NCBI RefSeq assembly: GCF_000834055.1
Contig: NZ_JXSQ01000020.1
Span: forward strand, 1 to 60,912
DNA: 60,912 bases
Origin: Leucobacter komagatae
Lineage (GTDB): Bacteria; Actinomycetota; Actinomycetes; Actinomycetales; Microbacteriaceae
Reading direction: 5' to 3'
This document shows, piece after piece, positions 9,386 through 19,401 of the stretch (positions are counted from its first letter, which is position 1; every line of letters starts with the position of its first letter). The translations under genes and the position numbers were made by a program. Below the pieces are notes generated by a model that was not told where the DNA came from, did no database searches, and worked only from the letters and a program-made list of their open reading frames with translations.

Positions 9386-11194
9386 TTACTTTGGAGACCT
9401 GTCTTCCCCGGTATTTGGGCTGATTCCAGGTGTGAACCGCTGCTCAGCGAGGTCCATCAGTTCGGCCACTCGCAACGAATCTCGACGGTACTCGTCGAGT
9501 TCGCGTTCGAGCTCGGCAACTCGCTCAGTAAGTACGCTGAGCGCCTCTTTCTGGCTTTGCGGGCGGGCCCGCAAGAACAATCGCTTCAATTGACTGCGCA
9601 ATGATTCTTCCTTCGGTGGGAACGGGCGTTCGGAAAGTGTGAACCGGGCACCGTATGTGCGGCGGTCCGATCGCTGCGTCGGGTTCTCAGCAGAGGTATC
9701 TTCGGGCGTTTGTGGTGCGGATTGCTCGATCGGGATCACTTCCACCCCGAGACCAAGCGCTTTCGCCTCGCGCTCTAGGTCGTAGGAGGCCAGGTGCCAC
9801 GTCGTCGGGTCGTCAAAACGAATGTCCTCCGCCGGATGCCCGTGGAGTGTTGCGACCGCGGATCCTCCGGAGCGGAGCGCCATCCTGACCAGCCGTAGCG
9901 CGTTGCCGCGAGCGAGATGCCCGACCTCATCTAGGAAATGGTTCGCGACAATGTCGAAGGGGCCACTGATGCCGAGCCTAGCCGGAGACGCGAGTGCGAG
10001 CGTCCGGTAGAGATTGATGTGCGCAGTTTCGAACCCGTCGATTGCGCCTCGTTCTCTCGCGATGGTAGAGGGCCCGTACGCGAAATCCGAAGCAATAACT
10101 CGTCGTCTCGGAGCTGCTGACGTCAGTCGGCCGGCGAGGTCACCATCTCCAGCGCCGAGTTCAAGTACTACGGGCGACGACAGCTCTGTTTCGTGCTGAA
10201 CGATCCAGTCTCGTCCTGGATGCCATTCAGAGAAAGCAGGTGCATTCGGATCTGCGTACCAGTCGTTCCAAAAGTCCCGGTGGAAGTGGAATGCTCCGAA
10301 CCATGTGTTGAAGCGCCGTCTGGTGGTCTCCGGGGTGTGAAGCTGATAGCCAGGGATGGGTGTGCGCCAGTTCTCGTCGTAGTTGATGACGAGCCAGGCT
10401 TCAGGGTCAGCGGGCGCGGGGTAGACGTGCTCGCCGATAGCGGCATTGGAGAAGGGCACCATTTGGTCTTCGCGGAGCCTGCCTCGTACATGGAACGGCT
10501 GGTTGACCATGCCGTCCGCAGTAAAGAAGGCGGTAAAAACGTCGATGTAGTAGTCGGGGTCTCCTTCAGGGGTGCGAAAGAAAAGCTGCATGTGCGCTGC
10601 GCTATGTCGGACAAGCTCGTAGCCGAGATTCTGAAGGGCATGCCCGGTCCTAAGGCCTTCGGCTGCAACGTCAGCGGGGTTCGTGAAATCGGAGAGGTAA
10701 GCAATGTCCGCGTCATCGTCGTGCGGGAGGAGCGCACCGTCTCGAACTGCGCCGAGCAGGGTGCCGCCAACAATGAATGGGTGTAGCCCGAGGCCGCGCA
10801 ACACCTCGATGATCTCGCTCGTTCGATTCAAGATTCGTTCTTGCACCCCAGGGTTTCCGGCACCCAACGTCTTGCCGAGTCGGCCCCACTTGTTGATGGA
10901 GAGGGGGATCCCTTCGCCGTCGACCACGGCGGTCCGAACTGGCGTCGCATCGAAGGCAACAGTGAAGCGAGCATACTCGACGCCGTTCCCGGAATCCACG
11001 ACAGTAAGTTCGGTGGTGCCTACGAGGTGCGGTGCCAATGGCCCAGGCCAAGAAACCCTATGAGCGTCTGGCAGTGCATCGGTGCCGAGGGCTATCGACC
11101 ACACCCTTACCCCGTCAAAGCAGACATCTACCGAAGCGACGTCTCCCGGCAGTGCGGGGAGCGTGATCGTCGCGTTATCTGCTGAGGGAGTCAT
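9386..11194 (-). CDS. LicD-like nucleotidyltransferase fused to a SAM methyltransferase
   Basis: A 602-residue multidomain protein. Residues 1-95 are beta-rich and unrecognised. Residues 100-310 resemble the LicD/fukutin nucleotidyltransferase fold: GGTLLGAVRDG at 143-153 and the acidic metal site HDDDAD at 158-163. Residues 340-480 form a class I methyltransferase with motif I VVLELGAGDGDL at 342-353. The last 50 or so residues are predicted coiled coil (long Glu/Arg-rich heptads near 555-590). LicD proteins transfer phosphocholine or sugar phosphates to glycans, so this enzyme may both phospho-modify and methylate the polysaccharide. It lies on the minus strand between the dehydrogenase and glf. 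Confidence 0.82.
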   Translation of the reverse strand: MTPSADNATITLPALPGDVASVDVCFDGVRVWSIALGTDALPDAHRVSWPGPLAPHLVGTTELTVVDSGNGVEYARFTVAFDATPVRTAVVDGEGIPLSINKWGRLGKTLGAGNPGVQERILNRTSEIIEVLRGLGLHPFIVGGTLLGAVRDGALLPHDDDADIAYLSDFTNPADVAAEGLRTGHALQNLGYELVRHSAAHMQLFFRTPEGDPDYYIDVFTAFFTADGMVNQPFHVRGRLREDQMVPFSNAAIGEHVYPAPADPEAWLVINYDENWRTPIPGYQLHTPETTRRRFNTWFGAFHFHRDFWNDWYADPNAPAFSEWHPGRDWIVQHETELSSPVVLELGAGDGDLAGRLTSAAPRRRVIASDFAYGPSTIARERGAIDGFETAHINLYRTLALASPARLGISGPFDIVANHFLDEVGHLARGNALRLVRMALRSGGSAVATLHGHPAEDIRFDDPTTWHLASYDLEREAKALGLGVEVIPIEQSAPQTPEDTSAENPTQRSDRRTYGARFTLSERPFPPKEESLRSQLKRLFLRARPQSQKEALSVLTERVAELERELDEYRRDSLRVAELMDLAEQRFTPGISPNTGEDRSPK

Positions 11195-11196
11195 AG

Positions 11197-12447
<1,251 letters not shown>

Positions 12448-12457
12448 CCGACTACAC

Positions 12458-12498
12458 AGTGTTGGCCTCCCGGTGACGGGAGGCCAACACTCTTTTTT
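12458..12498 (+). terminator. Intrinsic terminator of glf
   Basis: A perfect 15-bp inverted repeat (arms 12458-12472 and 12477-12491) with a GTGA loop is followed by CTTTTTT. It stops just before the end of the convergent symporter gene at 12502. Confidence 0.95.
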
Positions 12499-12501
12499 AA
12501 G

Positions 12502-14031
12502 CTACTCGGGCGGGAGTACCTCGACGGTTCTGGTTGCTGGCGTGCGTGGGGTTCGCCCCGCCGCCGAATCTAGCTCAGCCTCGCGTCCGAGCCAGGACTG
12601 GTACCCAGGCTCGGACGCGAGCGCGCGCTGGATCTCTTCCGGGGTTGCCTTGAGCTTCGGGTCGAACTTCAGGTACGCCCGGGTCTCTCGTGCGACAAGG
12701 CCGGAGAGGATCAACAGCCCAATGAGGTTCGGGATCGCCATGAGGCCGTTCATCATGTCTGAGAAGGACCACGCGATCTCGAGCTGCGTTGTCGCTCCAA
12801 CGAAGACGACCAGCGCGAAGACAATCCGGAACGGAATCGCTACGCTGCGGCCAAAGATGCGAACGATGTTTCGCTCTCCGTAGTAGGACCATCCGAGGAT
12901 CGTAGAGAAGGCAAAAAGCACGAGACCCACCGTCACGACCCAGTGCCCCCATTGCCCTGGGAGGCCCTGTGAGAACGCCTCGCCGGTCATGAGCGCAGCG
13001 GAGAGTTGTTCCCCGCTGCCGTCGTCAATGAGCTTGTACGCGCCCGTGGTGACGATGACGAGGCCGGTCATGGTGACGACGATAATCGTGTCGATAAACG
13101 TCTGAGTCATCGAGACGAGCCCCTGCCGGACCGGGTGGCTCGTCTGGGCTGCAGCAGCGGCGATCGCTGCGGAGCCCATACCGGACTCGTTCGAGAAGAT
13201 GCCGCGCGCGAAACCGTACTGCACGGCAATGATGAACACAGAGCCAGTGAAGCCGCCGGCGGCTGCTGTACCGGTGAACGCATCGGTGAAGATCGTGCCG
13301 AGTGCTGCGGGAATGTCGCCGACGTTCATGGCGAGGATGTAGAGCGCCGCCAGTACGTAGAACACGATCATGATGGGGACCAGCCCGGAGGTGACCCTAC
13401 CGATCGACTTGATGCCGCCTACGAGCACGACGAGCGCGAGCGCGGTGAGGATCACACCGGTCACCCAGACCGGCACGCTGAAGCTGTTCTCGACGTTCGC
13501 CGCAATCGCGTTGGACTGGGTGAGGTTGCCGATACCAAAGCAGGCGAAGACCGCGAACACGGTGAACGACCACGCGAGAATTTTTCCGACGGGGCCCTTG
13601 ATGCCCTTCTCGAGGTAGTACTGCGGGCCGCCGTTGCGGTCACCCTTCGCGTCAGCCTGACGGTAGCGCACACCGAGGAACGCCTCAGTGTACTTGGATG
13701 CCATGCCGAGCAGCCCGGTGATCCACATCCAGAACAGTGCGCCGGGGCCGCCAATGCCGATCGCGGTTGCGACGCCAACAATGTTTCCCGTGCCGACTGT
13801 TGCGGCGAGGGCCGTGGTCAGGGCCTGGAACTGCGTGATGTCGCCGCTCGAACCCGGGTCTTTCCGACGGAGCAACCCGAGGTTGAGGGCAGCACCAAGC
13901 CGGAGGAACTGAATCCCCCCGAGCCGGAAGGTGAGGTACAGGCCAGTGAGGAAGAGGAGTGGAATGAGAACAAAAGGTCCCCAAATCACGCCCCCAATGG
14001 AGTCAAGGACTTCTTGGAGCTTCTCGGTCAC
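12502..14031 (-). CDS. Sodium:alanine (alanine/glycine:cation) symporter, AGCS family
   Basis: A 509-residue polytopic inner-membrane protein with about ten or more hydrophobic segments. Family motifs include TALAATVGTGNIVGVATAI near residues 72-90, which forms the sodium- and substrate-binding core, GNLTQSNAIAANVENSF, and FARGIFSNESGMGSAAIAAAAA. It imports alanine or glycine with sodium. The start is GTG at 14031; an ATG a few bases upstream is in another frame. The hydrophilic tail after residue 450 is probably cytoplasmic. It interrupts the polysaccharide locus without an obvious link to it and may be a later insertion or a housekeeping gene. Confidence 0.93.
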   Translation of the reverse strand: MTEKLQEVLDSIGGVIWGPFVLIPLLFLTGLYLTFRLGGIQFLRLGAALNLGLLRRKDPGSSGDITQFQALTTALAATVGTGNIVGVATAIGIGGPGALFWMWITGLLGMASKYTEAFLGVRYRQADAKGDRNGGPQYYLEKGIKGPVGKILAWSFTVFAVFACFGIGNLTQSNAIAANVENSFSVPVWVTGVILTALALVVLVGGIKSIGRVTSGLVPIMIVFYVLAALYILAMNVGDIPAALGTIFTDAFTGTAAAGGFTGSVFIIAVQYGFARGIFSNESGMGSAAIAAAAAQTSHPVRQGLVSMTQTFIDTIIVVTMTGLVIVTTGAYKLIDDGSGEQLSAALMTGEAFSQGLPGQWGHWVVTVGLVLFAFSTILGWSYYGERNIVRIFGRSVAIPFRIVFALVVFVGATTQLEIAWSFSDMMNGLMAIPNLIGLLILSGLVARETRAYLKFDPKLKATPEEIQRALASEPGYQSWLGREAELDSAAGRTPRTPATRTVEVLPPE

Positions 14032-14141
14032 AAAGCATCACCGTCTTTCGCGTCGTTGCGGGGTCGGGGCCAGATGCTCGTGACTGCCCAACCAAGATAA
14101 CAACGGAGACTAGCATGCCTGCGTGGCGAGTGTGGAGGACG

Positions 14142-16043
14142 CTACCGCCCGGTGAAGGTCTTCTCCCACGCCTCGACGGAGGTGATAGAGGGTAGGGCCG
14201 CTCGATACTCAGCGGCGAGTCGGTCCCAGTTCTTCTCGATCTCCTTGCTCAGCGCGCGCGACTCACGCAGCAGGCGACGGAACTTCTCCCGATCGTGGCG
14301 GTACCACATCTTCCCGCTCCCGTCGGCGGCGCCAACAATCACGTTCGGATGGTGCGGGATCTGCCACCAGTGTGCGCCCTGCTTGGCATATTCGAGTTCC
14401 GGCTGCGAATCGGCCGGGACGCTTGAGCGGCGCCAGTGCTGCGGAACCATCTTCGCCGTGAACAGCGCGAGTTGGGCTCCCGTTGGGCCCTTTGGTTTTT
14501 CTTCCAGCTCGGGTAGCGCGCGCCCCCCGCGCGCAACGGGCGTCTCGGGGTCACCCGGCCGGTATACCCGAGTCTCTGGGAATTCCTTGGCGCGTGCTCG
14601 AGCCGCGGGCATCTCCTTCGAGATCGCGTCGTGCAGGCCTGATGGCCCACGGAGCACGGAACGCATGCCGTCAACAGCGAGCTGTGTCGCGTAGTACTGC
14701 ATGTTGAGCAGCTTCTTTATATCTTGGCGTCCGCTGTTCTGCAGCAGCCTGCCGCTGCGAGGGCGGTCGGAATGCAGCAGACCTGCGATGAGTCGGTTTC
14801 TTGTGTGGAAGAATGCCTGCCAGTCTTGCGAGTCGTCCTTGTCGAGCCACGACACGTGCCATAGGGCGACGCCAGGGAGTGACACGGTGCGGTAGCCCGC
14901 AGCTTTCGCTCGGAGGCCGTACTCGGCGTCGTCCCATTTGATAAAGACTGGCAGGGAGAGCCCAATCTCAGAAATGACCTGTTTCGGGATCATGCACATC
15001 CACCAGCCGTTGTAGTCAGCGTCGAGGCGTGCGTGCATCCATTTCGTCTGGCGCAGGTTGCGCTTGCGGAAATCGTGGCGATGTTGTTCCTCGAATGAGG
15101 GACCCCACATGAACGGATCGGGCCTCACAACCTCTGCCCAGGCGTGCATCACAGGTTTGTCTAACAGGTCGAACATGTGGCCGCCGACGATCACGGGCTC
15201 GCGGCTGAACCTGCCGAACTGCAGCGCGCGCATTGCGCTCTCTGTTTCGAACTCGATGTCGTCGTCGAGCAGCAGCAGGAAGTCAGTGTCTTCACGTTTC
15301 AGCGTCTCAGCCATCGAGCGCGAGAAGCCCCCAGAGCCGCCAAGATTTCCCTGCTCGATGATTTGCAGGTGGTCCCCAAGCTGCGCCGCGACCTCATCGA
15401 AGCCTGGCTCGTCCCGCACCTTCTGGGTGCCCTGATCTACCAGGAAGATGCGGTCTATGCCTTCCAAGAGGGAAGGGCTCTGCGCGATGTTCGCGAGTGT
15501 CGCTACACAGTAGTCGGGCTTGTTGTAGGTGGTCATGCCAAGGCTGAGTTTGCCTGTGAGCACGGGCGCTTCTTCAGTCGTCCAAGCGCCATCCTCGAGG
15601 ATCACATCCTCGGTGCTCGCGATGAGGTCGAACCAATACCATCCGCCATCGCTGAACGAGGTCAGCGACAGGTCGAAGACACTTTCCTCGGTACCGGTGA
15701 CCTGCCGCGAATCCACTCGTTGTGCGACGCCGTTGGAATTGGAGCGGTAAATGATCACCGTGCCGCGCCCAGTGGTGCGGAGGGTGAGCCGCACGCTTGT
15801 AACTACGGTCCATCGCTGCCAGTACGCGGCAGGGAAAGCATTGAAATAGCTCGCAAAAGAGACTCGCGTGCCCGACCGCACCCTGGCGCTTGAGCGCGAC
15901 AGCACGTTGTCGATATTGGCGTTGTTGCTCAGACGAACGGGGGTGCCGTCAATCTGCGTCCAAATCTCAGAATCCGCGTAGAGCGGCAGGACATCTGGAT
16001 CCTGCGTCGTTGGAAGCACGATCGATTGCAGCGTTGTCGGCAT
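14142..16043 (-). CDS. glfT2: Galactofuranosyltransferase, GlfT2 type
   Basis: Adds galactofuranose from UDP-Galf to a lipid-linked acceptor. The 633-residue length is close to mycobacterial GlfT2 (637). An N-terminal beta-sandwich (about residues 1-150) precedes the GT-A domain. DDD falls at residues 260-262, WDDAE at 370-374 and the HVSW histidine at 396, close to the metal-binding and catalytic positions of the mycobacterial enzyme. ATG 16043 is chosen over ATGs at 16067 and 16106 because GAGAGG lies about nine bases upstream. Glf at 11308 supplies the donor. Microbacteriaceae lack the mycobacterial arabinogalactan, so the galactofuran here must belong to another wall polymer. Confidence 0.93.
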   Translation of the reverse strand: MPTTLQSIVLPTTQDPDVLPLYADSEIWTQIDGTPVRLSNNANIDNVLSRSSARVRSGTRVSFASYFNAFPAAYWQRWTVVTSVRLTLRTTGRGTVIIYRSNSNGVAQRVDSRQVTGTEESVFDLSLTSFSDGGWYWFDLIASTEDVILEDGAWTTEEAPVLTGKLSLGMTTYNKPDYCVATLANIAQSPSLLEGIDRIFLVDQGTQKVRDEPGFDEVAAQLGDHLQIIEQGNLGGSGGFSRSMAETLKREDTDFLLLLDDDIEFETESAMRALQFGRFSREPVIVGGHMFDLLDKPVMHAWAEVVRPDPFMWGPSFEEQHRHDFRKRNLRQTKWMHARLDADYNGWWMCMIPKQVISEIGLSLPVFIKWDDAEYGLRAKAAGYRTVSLPGVALWHVSWLDKDDSQDWQAFFHTRNRLIAGLLHSDRPRSGRLLQNSGRQDIKKLLNMQYYATQLAVDGMRSVLRGPSGLHDAISKEMPAARARAKEFPETRVYRPGDPETPVARGGRALPELEEKPKGPTGAQLALFTAKMVPQHWRRSSVPADSQPELEYAKQGAHWWQIPHHPNVIVGAADGSGKMWYRHDREKFRRLLRESRALSKEIEKNWDRLAAEYRAALPSITSVEAWEKTFTGR

Positions 16044-16139
16044 GAAGACACGCCTCTCTGTGGTCATACGGGCACAAGCGAAAAACAGTCTATCCTCGGC
16101 GTGCAAATTACGGGCTGAGAGGGCCAGCGAGAGCCACCC

Positions 16140-16496
16140 TTACTCGATATCAAGCTTCCCAGCTGCCCGCCACACAGCTACTGCGAGCTCGGGCACAGCG
16201 TCGGCGATCTCTCGGAGTAGCTCGAATTCGACGCGGTCGGCGTTGCCACGGTGGATGGCAGCGTCATCGCTCGATGAGTGCGAGGCTAACCGGGCGAGCC
16301 CGTATTCCGCGAGCTGTCCGCGGACCTCGAGGAGCTCGTCTCGGAGCGCTGCGACGACGAAGTCGTCTAGCTCGGGAACCTCTTCGTAGGCGATCGCGGG
16401 GTCTTGCCCACCGCGCACCCGATACTCGAGGATGGTCTGTCGCTCGAGTCGCGCGTCGGCCCGCAGTTTGAGCAGGCGCTGAGTGGTGAGGTTCAC
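16140..16496 (-). CDS. Hypothetical protein
   Basis: A 118-residue soluble protein, rich in Glu, Asp, Arg and Leu, probably mostly helical (RLLKLRADARLERQTILEYRV, then ELDDFVVAALRDELLEVRGQLAEYGLARL). No signal peptide, membrane segment or known catalytic motif is visible. The GTG start at 16496 is supported by a TAGATT hexamer exactly six bases upstream. It lies between the O-antigen-ligase-like gene and glfT2 in the same direction and may be cotranscribed with glfT2. I do not recognise the family. Confidence 0.7.
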   Translation of the reverse strand: MNLTTQRLLKLRADARLERQTILEYRVRGGQDPAIAYEEVPELDDFVVAALRDELLEVRGQLAEYGLARLASHSSSDDAAIHRGNADRVEFELLREIADAVPELAVAVWRAAGKLDIE

Positions 16497-16502
16497 GACT
16501 CT

Positions 16503-16508
16503 AATCTA
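16503..16508 (-). promoter_or_regulatory. Candidate leaderless -10 element (TAGATT)
   Basis: On the minus strand TAGATT is separated by six bases from the GTG at 16496. Confidence 0.45.
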
Positions 16509-16529
16509 CCAAGCCGCGCTGGGTGCCCA

Positions 16530-16610
16530 GCGTGGGGAGCGCCCAGCCTGGGGAGCGCCCGGCGACGCGAGCGCCCCGCGACGGGAGCCACTAGCGTGGG
16601 GTGCGCCCCA
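16530..16610. repeat. Short GC-rich direct repeats and hairpin
   Basis: The core TGGGGAGCGCCC occurs twice and degenerate copies (GCGAGCGCCCC and similar) follow. A small hairpin, TGGGG-TGCG-CCCCA at 16597-16610, abuts the stop of the minus-strand O-antigen-ligase-like gene and may help terminate it. Confidence 0.5.
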
Positions 16611-18005
16611 CTAGGGGCGCCGCTTTGCCGCGAGCGCCGGTGCGTGATCGCGGGGGATGGGAACCTGACGCCAGGGCACGCGCTGCGGTTCTGCGTCGAG
16701 CGAGGGCAGTTCGAAGTCGAAGCGGGACTTTGCTGCGAGGAGCACGAGCAGTAGCCAGCCGCTTTCGATGAGAATACGGCTCTCGGTGAGTGACTGCACG
16801 ACGAGCGCAACCATGAGCAGGAATGGCCACAGCGCGCTGGTCGCGTAGGGCAGTGGCGCCCCGAACCCGCGGCGTGGCTGATCTACGGCGCGGAACCAGA
16901 CGCGCCAGAGCGTGAGGGCGACGAGGAGGAAGAACAGGAAGAGCCCAACGATGCCGAGCTGGAGCCAGACATCGAGCCAGGCGTTGTGGGCGCTCATCAC
17001 CTGAATGCCGCCCTGGGTGTCGAGCGAAGCGAACGGCTCTGCCCACGGTGCCCAGTAGCTGATCCAGCCCCAACCGAACCACGGGCGCTGCTGGGCGAGC
17101 TGGATGACGCCCTCCCAGGTTTCGCCGCGCCCCGTGAGGTCGCTGCTCTTGCCGAGCAGTCCGAAGATCGCGGAGCGCGCGAAGAGCAGCGCGGCGGTCA
17201 TGCCGGCGAGCAACACGGCGCCGGTGATGTAGACGGGGAGCCGGCCTTCAGGACCAACCCTGCGCGCCCACAGGGCGAACGCGAGCGCGACGATGACGGC
17301 GGCGAGGGCTACGGTGACGGTCGCGGAGCGGGTGAGTGCGAGGGTTGCGACCGCCAGCAGCACCCAGAACCAGCCGGCAAAGCGCGTGATGAGTTTCGCG
17401 CGGAGCTGGATGGCGAAGACGATGAGGCCGATGAGGCCGATGAACCCGAACAGCGTCGAGCTTGCGACGAGGCCCTGGATGGGGCCGCCCTCGAACAGGA
17501 GGTCGCGGCTCCAGTACAGCAGCTTCGGGGTGTTCGCCTCCTGGGCTGCGGTGAGCTCGAGCCACGGCGGCAGGATCGGCTCCCTGATGAACACTGAGAC
17601 CCACAGCTCGAAGAGGAGCGACAGTCCGATGAGGTACCGCAGCGCGGTGCCGAGTGTGCGGAGTACCTCGTGCCAGGTCAGCACGAACGCAAGCGCAACG
17701 GCAACGAAGGTGGTGAGCAGTTGCGCAATGGTGCCGAGCACGCTCTCGAGGGTGTACTGCGACCAGATGATGGAGAGCGCAGCGAGCGCGAGGAACAGGT
17801 AGATCGGGGCGGGGAGCCGGTACCACCTGAAGCGCTCTGGCCTGAGGCGGAGGAACATCACTGCCCCGATCACGGCGAGCGCGACCGCTGCGATGATGAA
17901 CCCGGGCCAGTCGATGAGGTTTCGGACGCCGTTGCTGCCGAGTGCGAAGACAAAAACGACGATTGCGTACGCGCTCACCCCGAGTCTCGTCTTGCTATTG
18001 GCCAT
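16611..18005 (-). CDS. O-antigen ligase (WaaL/RfaL)-like membrane protein
   Basis: A 464-residue protein with about ten to twelve hydrophobic segments. The signature region, GRGETWEGVIQLAQQRPWFGWGWISYWAPW followed by a periplasmic loop with SAHNAWLDVWLQLGIVG, is the Wzy_C/O-antigen-ligase motif; the histidine of SAHN is in the position usually required for catalysis. Such enzymes polymerise or ligate lipid-linked glycans on the outer face of the membrane. The ATG at 18005 is chosen because a TACCAT hexamer precedes it by seven bases; the frame remains open upstream without plausible sequence. The tail after residue 420 is charged and cytoplasmic. It may polymerise the glycan of this locus. 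Confidence 0.85.
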   Translation of the reverse strand: MANSKTRLGVSAYAIVVFVFALGSNGVRNLIDWPGFIIAAVALAVIGAVMFLRLRPERFRWYRLPAPIYLFLALAALSIIWSQYTLESVLGTIAQLLTTFVAVALAFVLTWHEVLRTLGTALRYLIGLSLLFELWVSVFIREPILPPWLELTAAQEANTPKLLYWSRDLLFEGGPIQGLVASSTLFGFIGLIGLIVFAIQLRAKLITRFAGWFWVLLAVATLALTRSATVTVALAAVIVALAFALWARRVGPEGRLPVYITGAVLLAGMTAALLFARSAIFGLLGKSSDLTGRGETWEGVIQLAQQRPWFGWGWISYWAPWAEPFASLDTQGGIQVMSAHNAWLDVWLQLGIVGLFLFFLLVALTLWRVWFRAVDQPRRGFGAPLPYATSALWPFLLMVALVVQSLTESRILIESGWLLLVLLAAKSRFDFELPSLDAEPQRVPWRQVPIPRDHAPALAAKRRP

Positions 18006-18011
18006 ACCCGG

Positions 18012-18018
18012 TATGGTA
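18012..18018. promoter_or_regulatory. Shared divergent -10 region (TATGGTA)
   Basis: The heptamer TATGGTA reads as TATGGT on the plus strand and TACCAT on the minus strand. The minus reading lies seven bases from the ATG of the O-antigen-ligase-like gene (leaderless); the plus reading would give a leader of about 20 bases for manA. One symmetrical site may therefore serve both directions. Confidence 0.5.
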
Positions 18019-18045
18019 GAGCATGCCAATACCGCAGGGAGCATT

Positions 18046-19320
18046 GTGCTGATCTTCATAGAGAACACTCCGCGCGCATATGCGTGGGGATCCACGGATG
18101 CGCTCCCCGCCATGCTCGGTCACGCGCCGACGGGGGAGCCGCAGGCGGAGCTCTGGCTGGGGGATCACCCGGGGAGTCCCGCGAGTGTCGCGAAGGCGAC
18201 TCCGGTGCCACACACGCTCATTGAGCTGATCGCTCAGGATCCCGAGCACTACGGAGTGAACGGCGGCTCGCTGCCGTTTCTGCTGAAACTGCTCGCGATC
18301 GGCGCACCGCTTTCGCTGCAGGCCCACCCCAACCAAGAGCAGGCCGCTGCGGGGTTCGCTGCGGAGAACGCTGCTGGGGTGCCGGTTGATGCGCCGCACC
18401 GCAATTACCGCGACGCGAACCACAAGCCCGAGCTGCTTGTCGCGCTGAGCGAGGTGACCGCGCTCAGCGGTTTCCGGCCGCTTTCGGAGGCGGTGCAAGA
18501 CGTTCGCGCGCTCGCCGCAGCCGCGCCGCATGGCTCGGCCGCGCTGTGGGCGGTCGCCGACCGGCTCGTTTCGGCGGCTCCTGAGCGCGCGCGGGAGGAG
18601 TTCTTGTCGTGGGCCTTCGCAGACTCGGAGGATGTCTCGGCGGCGATGTTTGGCATCGTCGACGCGGTTGGCGAGGGATCGCAGCCAGCGATCCACGCTG
18701 ACAGGCTGCTCTGCCTGCGTGAGCTGATCGCGCACTACCCTGGCGACCCTGGTGCGCTGGTGTCGCTGCTCTTGCATCACGTTCGTCTCGCGCCGGGCGA
18801 GGCTGTGTACCTCGGGGCGAGGCAGTTGCACGCGTATCTCGGCGGTATCGCGGTTGAGGTGATGGCCGCCTCGGATAACGTGCTGCGGGCCGGCCTCACG
18901 CAGAAGCACATCGATATCCCGGAAATGCTTCGCGTGCTTGACTTTGGCGAGCTCGCTGAGCCGAGGTTCTGGAGCGAGCGGATCGCGCAGGGGTTGTGCG
19001 CGTGGCGGCCACCGATCCGAGATTTCCAGCTGTTCAGGGCGCGCGTTTCGAGCGATGGTGGATCGGGCTCGAGCGTGTCGGGGGCCGTAGGCGGGCACCT
19101 CGGCGTGCACCTCGATGGCGCGGCCGCCGAGGTGGTCATGGACGCGAGTTCGCCGCTTGTGCTCATCGCTACGGCCGGCAGGGTGCTCGTTTCTCGGCCA
19201 GACGCCGAGCTCGCTGAGATGGCGAACGTCGGCCGCGGGCAGTCGCTGTATGTGTCGGCTGGCGAGCCCATTCATCTCACGGGGAGCGGTGAGGTCTTCC
19301 TTGCCGCTGTCGGCGCCTAA
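18046..19320 (+). CDS. manA: Mannose-6-phosphate isomerase, class I
   Basis: Interconverts fructose-6-phosphate and mannose-6-phosphate, feeding GDP-mannose synthesis. The 424-residue protein starts with the classic IENTPRAYAWGS and contains the zinc ligand segment QAHPNQEQA, the NHKPELLVAL segment with a ligand glutamate, and LRAGLTQKHID. The GTG at 18046 has GCAGGGA seven bases upstream. It is divergent from the polysaccharide polymerase/ligase gene and so may be coordinated with it, supplying mannose for wall glycans and for the polyprenol-phosphate mannose route whose synthase is at 50803. The coding region ends just before a long perfect hairpin. Confidence 0.95.
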   Translation: MLIFIENTPRAYAWGSTDALPAMLGHAPTGEPQAELWLGDHPGSPASVAKATPVPHTLIELIAQDPEHYGVNGGSLPFLLKLLAIGAPLSLQAHPNQEQAAAGFAAENAAGVPVDAPHRNYRDANHKPELLVALSEVTALSGFRPLSEAVQDVRALAAAAPHGSAALWAVADRLVSAAPERAREEFLSWAFADSEDVSAAMFGIVDAVGEGSQPAIHADRLLCLRELIAHYPGDPGALVSLLLHHVRLAPGEAVYLGARQLHAYLGGIAVEVMAASDNVLRAGLTQKHIDIPEMLRVLDFGELAEPRFWSERIAQGLCAWRPPIRDFQLFRARVSSDGGSGSSVSGAVGGHLGVHLDGAAAEVVMDASSPLVLIATAGRVLVSRPDAELAEMANVGRGQSLYVSAGEPIHLTGSGEVFLAAVGA

Positions 19321-19326
19321 CCGCGC

Positions 19327-19376
19327 CACAACGCAGTCTGGCCCGGTCGAAATCGACCGGGCCAGACTGCGTTGTG
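19327..19376. terminator. Bidirectional terminator-like hairpin between manA and aminotransferase
   Basis: Two perfect 23-bp arms (19327-19349 and 19354-19376) flank an AAAT loop, between convergent genes ending at 19320 and 19402. There is no T-run on either strand, so Rho-independent release would be atypical. Confidence 0.8.
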
Positions 19377-19401
19377 CGACTCGGGAGTCGCCAGCCGCGC
19401 G

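Noticed and set aside
12502..14031. A transporter for the polysaccharide locus
   Set aside because: The sequence is an alanine/glycine:cation symporter; there is no sign that it moves glycans.
17995..19329. A 444-codon minus-strand frame
   Set aside because: Antisense to manA; typical high-GC shadow frame.
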